Source: Sanguibacter suarezii NBRC 16159 (GTDB taxonomy: Bacteria; Actinomycetota; Actinomycetes; Actinomycetales; Cellulomonadaceae). Taken from it: a stretch of DNA of 64,000 bases. The notes below the pieces were generated by a model. It was not told the DNA's origin and did no database searches. It saw only the letters and a program-made list of their open reading frames with translations. The stretch is from positions 1 to 64,000 of the forward strand of contig NZ_BCRT01000022.1 in assembly GCF_001552735.1 (NCBI RefSeq), in the 5' to 3' direction. The first letter of the stretch is position 1. Every line of letters begins with the position of its first letter. Shown here in pieces: positions 24,692-32,989 of the stretch. The position numbers and the translations under genes are program-made.

Positions 24692-26041
24692 TCACTTGTT
24701 CATCGCGGCTGCCTGAGCTGCCTGCTCGTTCGCGCTGTCGAGGAAGGCCTGCATCTTCGGCTGGGCTTCCTTGACGTAGTCGGCGGCGGTCTGCTTGCCG
24801 TCGATCACGGGCTGGATGTTGGTGAAGAACTCGTCGTACCACTCACCGTTGTAGGTGTTGTTGGCGGGCAGAGCGCGCCCGTAGTCCTGGACGATGTCGA
24901 GGAACTCCTGCTTGTTGGCAGGCTGGGTGGTGGAGTCCGCGACCCAGGTGTCGGCCATGTCCTTGAGGGTCGGGATCTGGATCCCGGCGTCGACGAGGGA
25001 CTGCTGGGCCTCGACGTTGGCGGAGAGGTACTCGGCCAGCTTGACGGCCTCGTCGGTGTGCTTGGTCGAGTTGGAGACCGCGATGCCCAGGGTCCCGGTC
25101 CAGGTCGCCGTCTCACCGGTCGCGCCGACCGGGTAGGGGATGAGGTCCCAGTCGAAGTCGAGCTCGGCGTAGGTGCTCACGTCCCAGGGACCGACGGGGA
25201 AGAAGCCGATCTCGCCCTTCATCCAGCGCTGGTAGGTGTCCAGGGTCTGGCCCTCGGCGATCGAGGGGGTGACGCCCTCGACGTTCTGCAGGTCGGCGAA
25301 CCACTGGAGCGCCTCGGCGAACTCAGGGGTGTCGACGGTGACCTCGGTACGGTCCTCGTTGATCCAGTCGCCGCCGTTGCTCCACACGAAGGGCTGCAGG
25401 TTCCAGTTGACGTTGAGGCCGGTGCCCCACTGGTCCAGGGCGCCGTCGCCGTTGGTGTCCAGGGTGAGCTGCTTGGCCACGGCGACGAACTCGTCGAGGG
25501 TGTACGGCTTGTCCGGGTCAGGCAGCGGGATGCCGGCGGCCTCGAACATCGTCTTGTTGTAGCCGAAGGAGAACGGGCCGACGTCCTTGGGGAGGGCGTA
25601 GATGGAGCCCTGTCCCTGGAGGGTGCCGTCGTAGCGGTAGGAGTCGACGCCGTAGGCCCAGATGTTGTCCAGGTCGATGGTCTCCGACCCCTCGACGTAG
25701 GAGGTGATGTCCTTGATGACGCCGTTGTTGACGTATCCCTGCACGTCGCCGGGGGCGATGTAGAAGACGTCGGGGACCTGGCGGCCGGTGATGGCGGCCT
25801 TGAGCTTGGTGTTGTAGTCATCAGCGGTCGTGACGATGATCTTGACCTTGACGTCGTTCGCTGCTTCGAAGGCCTTGACGGCGCCTTCGTAGGCGGCCTT
25901 CTCGTCTTCTCCGCCGCGGAACATGAAGGTGAGCTGCTTGGTGCCGTCGTCGCTGCTGGCGTCGCTGGAGCATCCCGCGACGAGCAGGGTTGAGGCGATG
26001 ATGGTGCCGGCAAGGGCGGCGTGCAGACGTGACTTCTTCAT
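24692..26041 (-). CDS. Sugar ABC transporter substrate-binding lipoprotein
   Basis: 449 residues from the ATG at 26041, preceded by GAGAGGATCC. The signal peptide [20 protein letters not shown] ends in a VAGC lipobox, giving a surface-tethered protein. The family 1 solute-binding fold shows [34 protein letters not shown] and [13 protein letters not shown]. It is first in the leftward operon and faces the divergent promoter with three matching palindromes. The likely ligand is an arabino-oligosaccharide. The frame extends open to 26230 but crosses the operator region. Confidence 0.9.
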   Translation of the reverse strand: MKKSRLHAALAGTIIASTLLVAGCSSDASSDDGTKQLTFMFRGGEDEKAAYEGAVKAFEAANDVKVKIIVTTADDYNTKLKAAITGRQVPDVFYIAPGDVQGYVNNGVIKDITSYVEGSETIDLDNIWAYGVDSYRYDGTLQGQGSIYALPKDVGPFSFGYNKTMFEAAGIPLPDPDKPYTLDEFVAVAKQLTLDTNGDGALDQWGTGLNVNWNLQPFVWSNGGDWINEDRTEVTVDTPEFAEALQWFADLQNVEGVTPSIAEGQTLDTYQRWMKGEIGFFPVGPWDVSTYAELDFDWDLIPYPVGATGETATWTGTLGIAVSNSTKHTDEAVKLAEYLSANVEAQQSLVDAGIQIPTLKDMADTWVADSTTQPANKQEFLDIVQDYGRALPANNTYNGEWYDEFFTNIQPVIDGKQTAADYVKEAQPKMQAFLDSANEQAAQAAAMNK

Positions 26042-26204
26042 CACGGATCCTCTCGATATCCCACTGGGTGTGTAAGGCCGGACTGTGCCTGTGAACCCAC
26101 TTCTCACTGCGCGTCGAACCACGGAGTTCGGCTGCGGAGAGAAGATCCATGGCTGGTGCTGGCAACAACCATACGGCTTCAGAGTCGTCTTTGACCTCTC
26201 CGAT

Positions 26205-26218
26205 TTACATCGTTGAAG
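26205..26218. promoter_or_regulatory. Operator A, CTACAWCGWTGTAG-like
   Basis: TTACATCGTTGAAG differs from the consensus palindrome at two positions and lies just downstream of the proposed leftward -10. Confidence 0.6.
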
Positions 26219-26270
26219 ACAAGGTCGCACATGGTTGGCCGCTCGGTCAAGACGTGGCGCCCATCAATTT

Positions 26271-26284
26271 CTACATCGATGCAC
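26271..26284. promoter_or_regulatory. Operator B, CTACAWCGWTGTAG-like
   Basis: CTACATCGATGCAC keeps the left arm and centre; two positions differ in the right arm. It is positioned between the two divergent promoters. Confidence 0.6.
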
Positions 26285-26348
26285 AATCGTGAGCAGGAGA
26301 TGGTCCGAGAGGTGTTGACGTCCACCTCGACGCTGGTGCATGATCCCT

Positions 26349-26362
26349 CTACAACGATGTAG
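26349..26362. promoter_or_regulatory. Operator C, CTACAACGATGTAG
   Basis: CTACA...TGTAG arms are perfect around ACGA. It lies 5 bp after the rightward -10 and would block transcription of the GH51 gene. Confidence 0.65.
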
Positions 26363-26478
26363 AACGCGGCCGGTCATGGATCCGGACCGCCGACCCGAGC
26401 GCAGCGAGGTGGCTGTCAGCACGAGCGGCACCTGGTGCCGGCTCCCAGCTCCGTCCCTGTGTCACACCTAGGAGAACC

Positions 26479-27993
26479 ATGCTTCCCGTCACCCTGACCC
26501 TCGACCCCGCGTTCACGGTCGGACCCGTGCGCCGTCGGACCTTCGGGTCCTTCGTCGAGCACCTGGGCCGCTGCGTCTACACCGGCATCCACGACCCCGA
26601 GCACGCCAGCGCGGACGAGAACGGCTTCCGTGAGGACGTCATCGAGATGACCCGCGAGCTCGGTATCTCGACCGTCCGCTACCCGGGCGGCAACTTCGTC
26701 TCCGGCTACCGCTGGGAGGACGGCGTCGGTCCCCGTGAGGACCGCCCCACCCGGCTGGACCTCGCCTGGCACTCCAGCGACCCCAACCTCGTGGGCCTGG
26801 ACGAGTTCATGGAGTGGGCACGCAAGACCGGCGTCGAGCCGATGATGGCCGTCAACCTCGGAACCCGCGGCATCCAGGAAGCCCTCGACCTCCTCGAGTA
26901 CTGCAACGTCCCCGGCGGCACACACTTCTCCGACCTGCGCCGCGCCAACGGTCACGAGGAGCCCTACCGCATCACGATGTGGTGCCTGGGCAACGAGATG
27001 GACGGCCCGTGGCAGATCGGCCACAAGACCGCCGAGGAGTACGCCCGCCTCGCCGCCGAGACCGCCCGCGCCATGCGCCTGCTCGACCCCACCATCGAGC
27101 TCGTGGTCTGCGGGTCCTCCTCCTCGGACATGCCGACCTTCGGCACCTGGGAGGCGACCGTGCTCGCCGAGACCTACGAGCACGTCGACTACATCTCCGC
27201 CCACGCCTACTACTGGGAGGAGGACGGCGACCTCGCCTCCTTCCTCGCCTCCGCCGTGGACATGGACCACTTCATCGAGTCGGTCACGGCCGCGGCCGAC
27301 TACGTGCGCGCCGCCGGCAAGCACACCAAGCGGATCAACATCTCCTTCGACGAGTGGAACGTCTGGTACCAGAAGCGCGCGGAGTCCAAGCCGCCGACGG
27401 GTGACGACTGGCCCGTCGCCCCGGTCCTGCTCGAGGACCAGTACAACGTCGCCGACGCCGTGGTGGTGGGCAACCTCATCATCTCGCTGCTGCGCAACAC
27501 CGACCGGGTGCACGCGGCGTCCCTGGCCCAGCTGGTCAACGTCATCGCCCCGATCATGACCGAGCCGGGCGGGCGCTCCTGGAAGCAGACGATCTTCCAC
27601 CCCTTCGCCCAGGCCTCCCAGCACGCCGTCGGCGACGTGCTGCAGGTCGGCATCGACGCGCCCACCTACGACACGGCCCGCTTCGGCGCGGTCCCGGTGG
27701 CTGACGCCGTCGCGACCCGCGACCCCGAGACCGGTGCGGTCTCGATCTTCGCGGTCAACCGGTCGCTGACCGAGGCGACGACCATCTCGGTGGACGTGCG
27801 CTCCTTGACCACGGCGGGAGACCTCGAGGTCGTGGAGTCCACGAGCCTGTCGAACCCGGACCACACCTGGGCCGCCACGGCGGACGACTCCACGTCGGTG
27901 CTGCCCCGCGACAACGACACCGCCAAGGTGGTCGACGGTGTGCTCACCGTCGAGGTGCCGCCGGTGTCGTGGAACATGATCCGCCTGGGCTGA
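26479..27993 (+). CDS. abfA: Intracellular alpha-N-arabinofuranosidase, GH51
   Basis: 504 residues, no signal peptide, the standard length of bacterial GH51 enzymes. It opens TFGSFVEHLGRCVYTGI. The acid/base is Glu173 in WCLGNEMDGPWQ and the nucleophile Glu292 in FDEWNVWY. The 119-residue spacing equals that recalled for G. stearothermophilus AbfA (175/294). It removes L-arabinofuranosyl groups from imported oligosaccharides. AGGAGAACC precedes the ATG. It is controlled from the divergent region with operator C and is followed by the GH43 lipoprotein gene. A second, surface-anchored GH51 exists in the window only as a remnant (3255-4826). Confidence 0.95.
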   Translation: MLPVTLTLDPAFTVGPVRRRTFGSFVEHLGRCVYTGIHDPEHASADENGFREDVIEMTRELGISTVRYPGGNFVSGYRWEDGVGPREDRPTRLDLAWHSSDPNLVGLDEFMEWARKTGVEPMMAVNLGTRGIQEALDLLEYCNVPGGTHFSDLRRANGHEEPYRITMWCLGNEMDGPWQIGHKTAEEYARLAAETARAMRLLDPTIELVVCGSSSSDMPTFGTWEATVLAETYEHVDYISAHAYYWEEDGDLASFLASAVDMDHFIESVTAAADYVRAAGKHTKRINISFDEWNVWYQKRAESKPPTGDDWPVAPVLLEDQYNVADAVVVGNLIISLLRNTDRVHAASLAQLVNVIAPIMTEPGGRSWKQTIFHPFAQASQHAVGDVLQVGIDAPTYDTARFGAVPVADAVATRDPETGAVSIFAVNRSLTEATTISVDVRSLTTAGDLEVVESTSLSNPDHTWAATADDSTSVLPRDNDTAKVVDGVLTVEVPPVSWNMIRLG

Positions 27994-28034
27994 TCTGCGC
28001 CGTCCTGTCACATCCGCTCCATCATCCGCTCGCC

Positions 28035-28069
28035 GCCGCGTCCGGTCTGCCTGGCAGGCCGGACGCGGC
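28035..28069 (+). terminator. Strong hairpin between GH51 and GH43 genes
   Basis: GCCGCGTCCGG (28035-28045) pairs with CCGGACGCGGC (28059-28069), and the inner CTGCC/GGCAG extends the stem almost to the tip. It sits just before the ribosome-binding site (GAGGAGG) of the next gene. It may therefore be a terminator or a processing/attenuation element that sets the ratio of the two enzymes. Confidence 0.55.
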
Positions 28070-28086
28070 TCTCTGAGGAGGTCGTC

Positions 28087-29205
28087 GTGCTCGTCCGATC
28101 CCGTGCCCTGGCCGCTCTCGCGGCGCTCAGCCTGGCTGGCACGCTCGCCGCCTGCTCCTCCGAGGCCGCCGCGCCCGACGTCGGCCCCGCCGCCACCGAG
28201 GTGGCCGTCGCCGGAGACCTGCGCACCCACGACCCGGCCCTCGTGGTCGACGACGCCGGCACCGCCGCCACCGACGACGACGTCTGGTACGTCTTCTCGA
28301 CCGGCGACGGGCGGGTGGGCCTCGGGGCACCGCAGATCCGGCGGTCCCTCGACCAGGGAGCCACCTGGGAGTACACCGGGGAGCTGTGGACCGCCGCGGA
28401 CGAGCCGTACTGGGCCCGCCAGATCATCCAGGGGGTCGACAACTTCTGGGCGCCGGAGGTCGTCGAGCACGAGGGCACCTACTACGCCTACTACTCGGCC
28501 TCGACCTTCGGCTCCAACACCTCCCTCATCGGCCTGTACACCAACACCACACTCGACCCGGACGACCCCGACTACCGGTGGGTGGACCGCGGCGAGGTCT
28601 GGCGCTCGGACGGGTCCAGCCCGTACAACGCGATCGACCCCGGGATCGTCACCGACGCCGCCGGGACGCCCTGGATGGCCCTGGGGTCCTTCTGGGACGG
28701 GTTGTTCATGATCGAGCTCGAGTGGCCCTCCGGCCTGCCGGTCGGCGCCACGCCGGAGCAGCCGCAGGGCACCGCGGTGCCCGTCCACCTGGCCGACCGC
28801 GGGACCGCGACCAACGCGATCGAGGCGCCCTACCTGCTGGCCCGCGACGGCTGGTACTACCTCTTCGTCTCCCGTGACTCCTGCTGCCAGGGCACCAGCA
28901 GCACCTACAACATCGCCGTGGGCAGGTCCCAGGACGTGACCGGCCCCTACCTCGACGCCGACGGCGTCCCGCTGCTCGACGGCGGGGGCACGGACGTGCT
29001 GGACACCGCCGGGACGATGATCGGCCCCGGAGGGCAGTCGGCGTACGCGGTGGGCGCCACGACCTACCTCGCCTTCCACTACTACGACGAGGAGCTCGGC
29101 GGAGACTTCCAGCTCGGCATCCGCGAGCTCGCCTGGACCGAGGATGGGTGGCCGGTGGCGCGCACCGAGGCGGAGCTCGTGGCCCGGGCGGAGCCGGCCG
29201 AGTAG
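28087..29205 (+). CDS. GH43 arabinanase-type lipoprotein
   Basis: 372 residues from a GTG with GAGGAGG upstream. The signal peptide ends in LAAC (lipobox), so the enzyme is tethered outside the cell. GH43 motifs: HDPALVVDDAG, FWAPEVVEHEGTYYAYYSAS, YNAIDPGIVTD, NAIEAPYLL (likely acid Glu) and YNIAVGRSQDVTGPYLD. This resembles arabinan endo-1,5-alpha-L-arabinosidase. It would cut arabinan outside, feeding the binding protein and importer. A SRDSCCQGTSSTYN segment with adjacent cysteines is notable. Part of the rightward GH51-GH43 unit. Confidence 0.88.
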   Translation: MLVRSRALAALAALSLAGTLAACSSEAAAPDVGPAATEVAVAGDLRTHDPALVVDDAGTAATDDDVWYVFSTGDGRVGLGAPQIRRSLDQGATWEYTGELWTAADEPYWARQIIQGVDNFWAPEVVEHEGTYYAYYSASTFGSNTSLIGLYTNTTLDPDDPDYRWVDRGEVWRSDGSSPYNAIDPGIVTDAAGTPWMALGSFWDGLFMIELEWPSGLPVGATPEQPQGTAVPVHLADRGTATNAIEAPYLLARDGWYYLFVSRDSCCQGTSSTYNIAVGRSQDVTGPYLDADGVPLLDGGGTDVLDTAGTMIGPGGQSAYAVGATTYLAFHYYDEELGGDFQLGIRELAWTEDGWPVARTEAELVARAEPAE

Positions 29206-29364
29206 AACCGCAGGTCCGGGCTCCGGCGCCCCGGACGGGACCGTGAGGTGCAGGGGCGACGATCGTCCTACGTCTGGCGGCGAAGGCCTTGGTAGACAGG
29301 GACCACACGATCCGACCGCCCCGCGCGACGATCGGCCACCGAGCAGGACGAACGAGGAGCACCC

Positions 29365-30111
29365 GTGGGAGACGTCGGCCAGATCCTGGTCTCAGAGTTC
29401 GTGGGTACCGGGATCCTCATGACTCTCGGGGTGGGGGTCGGCGCGAACGTCACGCTCTCCGGGACCTTCGGCAAGGGCGGCGGCTACCTCATGGTCGCCT
29501 TCGGATGGGCGCTCGGCGTCTTCGCGGGCGTCCACGTCGCCCACGGGTCGGGTGCTCACCTCAACCCCGCGATGACCCTGGGGATGCTGGGCCGGTCCTT
29601 CATGCCCGGCGGACCCGGCGAGTACGCGCCGGGCATCGCGATCACCGGGGCCACGACGCTCGCCTACCTCGTGGCGGAGCTGGCGGGGGCGGTCGCCGGC
29701 GCGGTCCTGGCATGGTCGGTGTACCGAGCGCACTTCGACAAGCACCCGGTCGCGCCGGACAAGCTGGCTGCCATGGCCACCGGCCCGGCCGTGCGGTCCC
29801 TCGGCCGCAACGCCTTCGGTGAGGGTGTGGCGACCTTCGTGCTCGTCTTCGTACTGCTCCAGCTCGCGCTCACGCCGTCGGCGATCGGCCCGCTGGGCGT
29901 GGCTCTGACCGTGCTCGGAGTCGGGCTGGGGCTGGGGGGCGTGACCGGATGGGCGATCAACCCGGCGCGCGACCTCGGCGGACGCATCGCGCACGCGCTG
30001 CTGCCCATCCGCGGCAAGGGGAGCAGCGACTGGTCCTACGCATGGGTTCCCGTGGTGGGGCCCATCGTCGGCGGTGTGCTCGGCGGCGTGGCCGCCCAGC
30101 TCATGAGCTAG
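29365..30111 (+). CDS. glpF: MIP-family aquaglyceroporin (GlpF-like)
   Basis: 248 residues from a GTG with GAGGAGC upstream. Six membrane helices and the two half-helix motifs LNPAMT and INPARD define the aquaporin fold. The D after the second NPAR favours the glycerol-permeable branch. It passively conducts glycerol or other small polyols. No glycerol kinase is adjacent. It is convergent with the HAD gene, with 6 bp between stops and a small GCTAG/CTAGC stem over the gap. Confidence 0.92.
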   Translation: MGDVGQILVSEFVGTGILMTLGVGVGANVTLSGTFGKGGGYLMVAFGWALGVFAGVHVAHGSGAHLNPAMTLGMLGRSFMPGGPGEYAPGIAITGATTLAYLVAELAGAVAGAVLAWSVYRAHFDKHPVAPDKLAAMATGPAVRSLGRNAFGEGVATFVLVFVLLQLALTPSAIGPLGVALTVLGVGLGLGGVTGWAINPARDLGGRIAHALLPIRGKGSSDWSYAWVPVVGPIVGGVLGGVAAQLMS

Positions 30112-30117
30112 GACGCT

Positions 30118-31110
30118 CTAGCCGTCGATCCGGTGCTTGATCGTCCGAGCGGCCGACCGCAGGGCCAGGCCGGTCGCCCAGGCGAGGCCCGCCCAGCTGG
30201 CGGTCTTGAGGCCGCGCTGGGCCGCGCGGCGTCGGCCGCGGAAGTCGCGGATGGGCCAGCCGATCGTCTTGGCGTGCTTGCGCAGGCGCGGGTCCGGGTT
30301 GATCGCGCAGGGGTGACCCACGGTCGAGAGCAGCGGGACGTCGTTCATCGAGTCGCCGTAGGCCGAGGAGGCGTCGAGGTCGATGTCGTAGCGCTCGGCG
30401 AGGGCCTCGACGGCGTCGGCCTTGGCCTGGCCGTGCATCATGTCTCCGACGAGGCGGCCGGTGTAGTGCCCGGCCTCGTGCTCGGCGATGGTCCCGAGCG
30501 CTCCGTTCGCCCCGAGCCGGCGGGCGATGAGGTCACCGATCTCGACCGGGGTCGCGGTGACGAGCCACACCTGGTGGCCGGCGCTGATGTGAGCGTCGAG
30601 GAGCTTCTGGGTCCCGGGGAAGATGCGCAGCGCGAGCACCTGGTCGTAGACCTCTTCGCCGATGGCCACCACCTCGGCGACGGAGTGCCCGGTCATGAGG
30701 AAGAGCGCACGGTTGCGGACGTCGTCGATCTGGGACTTCGTCTCGCCGACGGCCAGGTAACGAGCCTGCTGGAAGGCGAAGTTGACGATGTCCCGCTTGC
30801 GGAAGAACCCGCGCTGCCACAGTGCACGAGCCAGGTGGAAGGAGCTCGCCCCACGGATGATCGTGTTGTCCACGTCGAAGAAGGCCGCCACGGGTCGCGC
30901 GGTGGGGACCGGTGCAGACACCGCCACGGCGGCGAGGCCGGGGACGAGGTCGGCGACCGGCGCGCCGGGCGCTGCGGGGACTGTCGTCTGCCGCCCGGTC
31001 ACGGGCTCAGCAGCGGTGGGCGCCTGCTGGACGTCGGACGCGGTCTGCGGGGCCAGAGCCGCGTCTGGGCCGGTCCCGAGGTCTGTCCTGTCGATGCGCA
31101 CACCACCCAC
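30118..31110 (-). CDS. HAD-IB family phosphatase (SerB-like)
   Basis: 330 residues. HAD motif I is FFDVDNTIIRG, motif II includes VTATP, and motif IV is YGDSMNDVPLL. The cap region matches the HAD-IB group related to SerB. About 75 N-terminal residues are a disordered Ala/Pro/Thr-rich extension; the C-terminus is basic with a hydrophobic stretch (WAGLAWATGLALR). Homologues at this position in mycobacteria are annotated SerB1, but phosphoserine specificity is not evident from the sequence. The start (GTG 31110) is uncertain within the extension. Divergent from the glutaredoxin gene. Confidence 0.85.
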   Translation of the reverse strand: MGGVRIDRTDLGTGPDAALAPQTASDVQQAPTAAEPVTGRQTTVPAAPGAPVADLVPGLAAVAVSAPVPTARPVAAFFDVDNTIIRGASSFHLARALWQRGFFRKRDIVNFAFQQARYLAVGETKSQIDDVRNRALFLMTGHSVAEVVAIGEEVYDQVLALRIFPGTQKLLDAHISAGHQVWLVTATPVEIGDLIARRLGANGALGTIAEHEAGHYTGRLVGDMMHGQAKADAVEALAERYDIDLDASSAYGDSMNDVPLLSTVGHPCAINPDPRLRKHAKTIGWPIRDFRGRRRAAQRGLKTASWAGLAWATGLALRSAARTIKHRIDG

Positions 31111-31137
31111 TCTATCCAGACCTCTAGGGTTGAGGTC

Positions 31138-31395
31138 ATGAACGCCGAACTACGAGCAGATGAACGGGTCGTCGTGTACACCCGGGAAGGCTGCCATCTC
31201 TGCGTCGATGCCGAGGCCGTCGTCACGCGGGTGTGCGCCGCGACGGGCGTCGGGTGGGCCCGCGTCGACGTGGACGACTCGCCCGAGCTGGTGGCGCGGT
31301 ACGGGGACTACGTGCCGGTGGTCCTCGTCGACGGGGTGCAGCAGGGGTTCTGGCGCATCGACGAGGCGCGGCTGACGCGCCTGCTGTCGCGATGA
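31138..31395 (+). CDS. Glutaredoxin-like protein
   Basis: 85 residues. The thioredoxin fold is shown by VVVYTREGCHLC with a CxxC redox pair and the cis-proline YVPVVLVDG. It is of the DUF836/YruB-like glutaredoxin group, small and cytosolic. Its TGA overlaps the rex start (ATGA), so it is co-translated with the NADH-sensing repressor, a sensible redox pairing. TTGAGG precedes the ATG. Confidence 0.88.
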   Translation: MNAELRADERVVVYTREGCHLCVDAEAVVTRVCAATGVGWARVDVDDSPELVARYGDYVPVVLVDGVQQGFWRIDEARLTRLLSR

Positions 31396-32054
31396 CCCCC
31401 ACCACGCCGACGGCGCCCCAGCCGGGCGCGGCTCGGACGATCCCGCAGGCCAGCATCGAGCGGCTGCCGGGCTACCTGCAGGTCCTCGACGACCTCGCGG
31501 CGCGTGGCGTGCGCGGGGCGTCCTCGGCCGAGCTGGCTGAGCTCGCCGGAGTGGGGTCTGCTCAGCTGCGCAAGGACCTCAGCCATCTCGGGTCGCACGG
31601 CACGCGCGGCGTCGGGTACGACGTGGTCCGCCTGCGCGAGCGGGTCCGGGCGGCGCTGGGCGGTGCCCAGGAGCTGCGGGTGGCGATCGTCGGGGTGGGA
31701 AACCTCGGGCATGCGCTGGCCAACTACCCCGGCTTCGCCGCGCGCGGCTTCACCGTCGCCGCCTTGTTCGACGCCGCCCCCCAGATCGTCGGCACCGTCG
31801 TGGGCGGGGTGGAGGTCGAGGACTTCGCGGCGCTCGCCGACGTGCTGGCGCAGCGGCGGGTGGCGATCGTCGTCATCGCCGTGCCGGCCGAGCAGGCTCA
31901 GGCGGTCTGCGACACGGTGGTCGCCGCGGGGGTGCGCGAGGTCCTCAACTTCGCTCCGCGGGTGCTCCAGGTGCCGTCCGGGGTGGCGCTGCGCTCGGTC
32001 GACCTGGGGAGCGAGCTGCAGATCTTGGCCTTCCACACCAGCAGCCACCCGTGA
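31392..32054 (+). CDS. rex: Redox-sensing transcriptional repressor Rex
   Basis: 220 residues. The N-terminal winged helix contains LAGVGSAQLRKDLSHLGSHG followed by GVGYDV, the Rex signature. The Rossmann domain is RVAIVGVGNLGHALANY, and IVVIAVPAEQAQAVCD and NFAPRVL follow. It binds operators when NAD is high and leaves them when NADH rises. A TTGTGATCCGATTCACAA site upstream of menJ-nuoA (54472) is a likely target. In Streptomyces, Rex is known to control nuo and cyd genes. It is followed by a strong terminator at 32075. Confidence 0.95.
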   Translation: MTPTTPTAPQPGAARTIPQASIERLPGYLQVLDDLAARGVRGASSAELAELAGVGSAQLRKDLSHLGSHGTRGVGYDVVRLRERVRAALGGAQELRVAIVGVGNLGHALANYPGFAARGFTVAALFDAAPQIVGTVVGGVEVEDFAALADVLAQRRVAIVVIAVPAEQAQAVCDTVVAAGVREVLNFAPRVLQVPSGVALRSVDLGSELQILAFHTSSHP

Positions 32055-32074
32055 GGGCGTGACGGCCGCAGAGA

Positions 32075-32119
32075 CGACGAACCCCCGGGGAGCGTCGTGC
32101 GCTCACCGGGGGTTCGTCG
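32075..32119. terminator. Bidirectional terminator between rex and yceI
   Basis: A 14-bp perfect stem (32075-32088 with 32106-32119) plus an inner GAGCG/CGCTC stem, located between convergent genes. Confidence 0.8.
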
Positions 32120-32156
32120 GGTGTTCGTCGGCGGCCAGCAGGCGCCGGCAGAGGTG

Positions 32157-32711
32157 TCAGGCCTTGATGGCGGACAGGTCCAGGTTGATCTTGACCTTGT
32201 CGCTGACCAGCACGCCGCCGGCCTCGAGGGCCACGTTCCAGGTCAGGCCGAAGTCCTTGCGGGAGATCTCGGTCTTGGCCTCGAAGCCTGCGCGCGGGTT
32301 GCCGTAGGCGTCCACGGCGGTGCCGGTGAACTCGGTCTCCAGGACCACGGAGCGGGTCACGCCGTTGAGGGTCAGGTCACCGGTGACCTCGAAGTCGTCG
32401 CCGTCGGCCTTGACCGAGGTGGAGACGAAGGTCCAGGTCGGGTTCTTCTCGGCGTCCCAGAAGTCAGCGCTCTGCAGGTGCGCGTCGCGGTCGGCGTTGC
32501 CGGAGTTGACCGAGGTGGCGTCGATGACAGCGGTGACGGTGGAGGACTCGATGTCCTCGCCGACGACGATGACAGCCTCGGCGATGGCCAGGGTGCCCCG
32601 GGCCTTGGAGATGCCGGCGTGGCGCACGGTGAAGGTGGCGCTGGAGTGGCTGGCGTCGACGTTGTAGGTTCCGGCGACGAGGCCGGCGGGGAGAGTGGTC
32701 GTTGCAGTCAT
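32157..32711 (-). CDS. YceI-family lipid-binding protein
   Basis: 184 residues from the ATG at 32711 with CAGGAGCACCTC upstream. The lipocalin-like YceI pattern is clear: GTYNVDASHSSATFTVRHAG, AVIDATSVNSGNADRDAHLQ, FDVEK-type LQSADFWDAEKNPTW, and LTLNGVTRSV. It has no signal peptide, so it is the cytosolic form common in actinobacteria; the family binds polyisoprenoid or amphiphilic ligands. The gene is divergent from a MarR regulator, with a 20-bp dyad operator between them. Confidence 0.92.
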   Translation of the reverse strand: MTATTTLPAGLVAGTYNVDASHSSATFTVRHAGISKARGTLAIAEAVIVVGEDIESSTVTAVIDATSVNSGNADRDAHLQSADFWDAEKNPTWTFVSTSVKADGDDFEVTGDLTLNGVTRSVVLETEFTGTAVDAYGNPRAGFEAKTEISRKDFGLTWNVALEAGGVLVSDKVKINLDLSAIKA

Positions 32712-32810
32712 GAGGTGCTCCTGTAAGTCGTGCGTGCGGTGTCGCACCGGGGCCGGCCCGGTGCCGGGTGGATCAGAGGTCCGGCTGACGGTGAACAACT
32801 GTCACCTTCA

Positions 32811-32830
32811 ATAGTTGAAAGTTCTACTAT
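32811..32830. promoter_or_regulatory. MarR-type operator, 20-bp dyad
   Basis: ATAGTTGAAAGTTCTACTAT is symmetric (ATAGT.GAA..TTC.ACTAT) apart from one mismatched pair. It overlaps a second small dyad TTCAATAGTTGAA at 32807-32819. It lies between divergent yceI and marR, as for self-regulated MarR systems. Confidence 0.65.
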
Positions 32831-32989
32831 GGAAAGGGGGGCGGGCGCAAGTGCGGAGGCCGTACCAGTTGCGGGTGAGATTCGCGGCGAACGACGCGTT
32901 CGGCCCGAATCGCCGCGCTGGGGCGCTATCGTCTCAGATTATTGGTACGCCGCACTGGGGTAGCGCGCCGAGCAGGGGGAGGCATCATC

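Larger units (their letters stand above)
26042..26478. promoter_or_regulatory. 437-bp divergent regulatory region of the arabino-oligosaccharide genes
   Basis: No gene. It holds two outward-facing promoters, each with an operator just downstream. Leftward: -35 TTGACC (26250-26245), N18, GACCTT (26226-26221), then operator 26205-26218. Rightward: -35 TTGACG (26315-26320), N18, CATGAT (26339-26344), then operator 26349-26362. A third operator (26271-26284) lies between the -35 boxes. The mirrored layout argues for coordinated repression of both directions by one LacI-type protein, possibly by looping. Confidence 0.65.
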
